Source: Curtobacterium sp. MCBA15_009 (GTDB taxonomy: Bacteria; Actinomycetota; Actinomycetes; Actinomycetales; Microbacteriaceae). From it: DNA of 51,046 nt. Under the pieces are notes generated by a model that worked only from the letters and a program-made list of their open reading frames with translations, had not been told where the DNA came from and did no database searches. Below, piece after piece: positions 50,541-51,046 of this stretch. The first letter of the stretch is position 1, and every line of letters starts with the position of its first letter. The position numbers were made by a program, and so were the translations under genes. The stretch covers positions 225,299-276,344 of the forward strand of contig NZ_MJGO01000002.1 of assembly GCF_001864895.1 (NCBI RefSeq), read 5' to 3'.

Positions 50541-51046
50541 ATGGCCCCGTACAACAAGGGCGGCGCGGACAACCGCGCCTCCGACCGTGTCCGTCACCCG
50601 AACGGCACCCCCGCCGCTCGCAGCAGCAAGCACCGCGGCTTCCGCGCCGCCGACCCGTCGCAGCCGCGCCAGAAGCAGCGCTGGGACGCCGAGGAGCGTC
50701 GCGGTCGCTCGGCGCAGGGCGACCGCCCAGCCCGTCCGAACTGGGAGCCGCGCGACGCCGGCCAGCGCCGCGACGACCGTGCCCCGCGTCGCTTCGACCG
50801 GGACGACCGTGCCCCGCGTCGCTTCGACCGGGACGACCGTGCTCCGCGTCGTGACAACGACGACCGCCCGCGTCGCTTCGACCGGGACGACCGTGGTCCT
50901 CGTCGCTTCGACCGCGACGACCGTGCTCCGCGTCGTGACACCGACGACCGCGCTCCCCGTCGCTTCGACCGGGACGACCGTGCGCCTCGTCGCTTCGACC
51001 GCGACGACCGTGCTCCGCGTCGTGAGAACGACGACCGCCCGCGTCG
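50541..51046 (+). CDS. Arg/Asp-rich decapeptide-repeat protein, N-terminal part
   Basis: An open frame from ATG 50541 runs off the window end (168 complete codons). It begins MAPYNKGGADNRASDRV. From about residue 75 it consists of tandem copies of DDRAPRRFDR and shorter DDRAPRRDN variants, a 30-nt DNA repeat. The region is highly charged and surely disordered. Such Arg/Asp/Phe-rich stretches occur as extensions of RNA-binding proteins, RNA helicases or RNA-modifying enzymes; the missing C-terminus decides. GAAAG lies about 6 nt upstream of the ATG. Confidence 0.75.
   Translation, partial: MAPYNKGGADNRASDRVRHPNGTPAARSSKHRGFRAADPSQPRQKQRWDAEERRGRSAQGDRPARPNWEPRDAGQRRDDRAPRRFDRDDRAPRRFDRDDRAPRRDNDDRPRRFDRDDRGPRRFDRDDRAPRRDTDDRAPRRFDRDDRAPRRFDRDDRAPRRENDDRPR

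Overview
The window is very GC-rich (about 70-73% by eye) and densely coded. GTG and TTG starts, 4-nt stop/start overlaps and -10-like elements 6-7 nt before start codons are common. Gene content points to a high-GC Gram-positive of the Microbacteriaceae: DUF3072, DUF3073, purSQL, a purC-purD pair, PadR-coupled efflux, a KimA-like K+ importer and a YczE/MocR pair. Curtobacterium is my best guess, from protein style only. I see no rRNA, tRNA, CRISPR array, transposase or prophage gene.

Layout. 1-6.5 kb: DUF1304 membrane protein, chorismate mutase, a lactonase-type beta-propeller, then leftward purS-purQ-purL and a 2-hydroxyacid dehydrogenase. 6.6-14.4 kb: PadR repressor with DHA2 drug exporter, a CtaG-like protein that seems to start at ACG, an acyltransferase-3, a Fur-type regulator with catalase, and a NodA-like acyltransferase. 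14.5-18.8 kb: a six-gene accessory-looking operon made of a small secreted Cys-containing peptide, two tandem paralogous lipoproteins, a peptidoglycan-binding adaptor, an ABC ATPase and a MacB/FtsX-like permease. A repeat-filled 330-bp stretch follows. 19.1-23.9 kb: ring-cleavage-type VOC dioxygenase under a 22-bp palindromic operator, SDR, membrane protein, signal peptidase I, small lipoprotein, GAF-SpoIIE phosphatase. 24-33.4 kb: purC-purD, SCP-like protein, a large LuxR/ATPase regulator, purF and purM back to back, DUF3073. 33.5-43.2 kb: flavin monooxygenase, DoxX, DUF3072, an unknown protein, KimA-like transporter, MerR, PadR with DUF4097, YczE with MocR. 43.3-51 kb: membrane protein, RND exporter with a large Ser/Gly/Thr insertion, membrane protein, lipoprotein esterase, PPK2 and the start of an Arg/Asp-rich repeat protein cut by the window end.

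How the genes relate. Seven purine genes (purS, purQ, purL, purC, purD, purF, purM) lie in four blocks and cover most steps from PRPP to SAICAR. Several regulator/target pairs sit next to candidate operators: PadR/MFS, PadR/DUF4097, MocR/YczE, Fur/catalase. The least familiar locus is the peptide-lipoprotein-ABC operon, which looks like a self-contained export or immunity system. Intergenic DNA carries a family of strong terminators with a shared stem sequence and REP-like inverted repeats after purM and after the RND gene.
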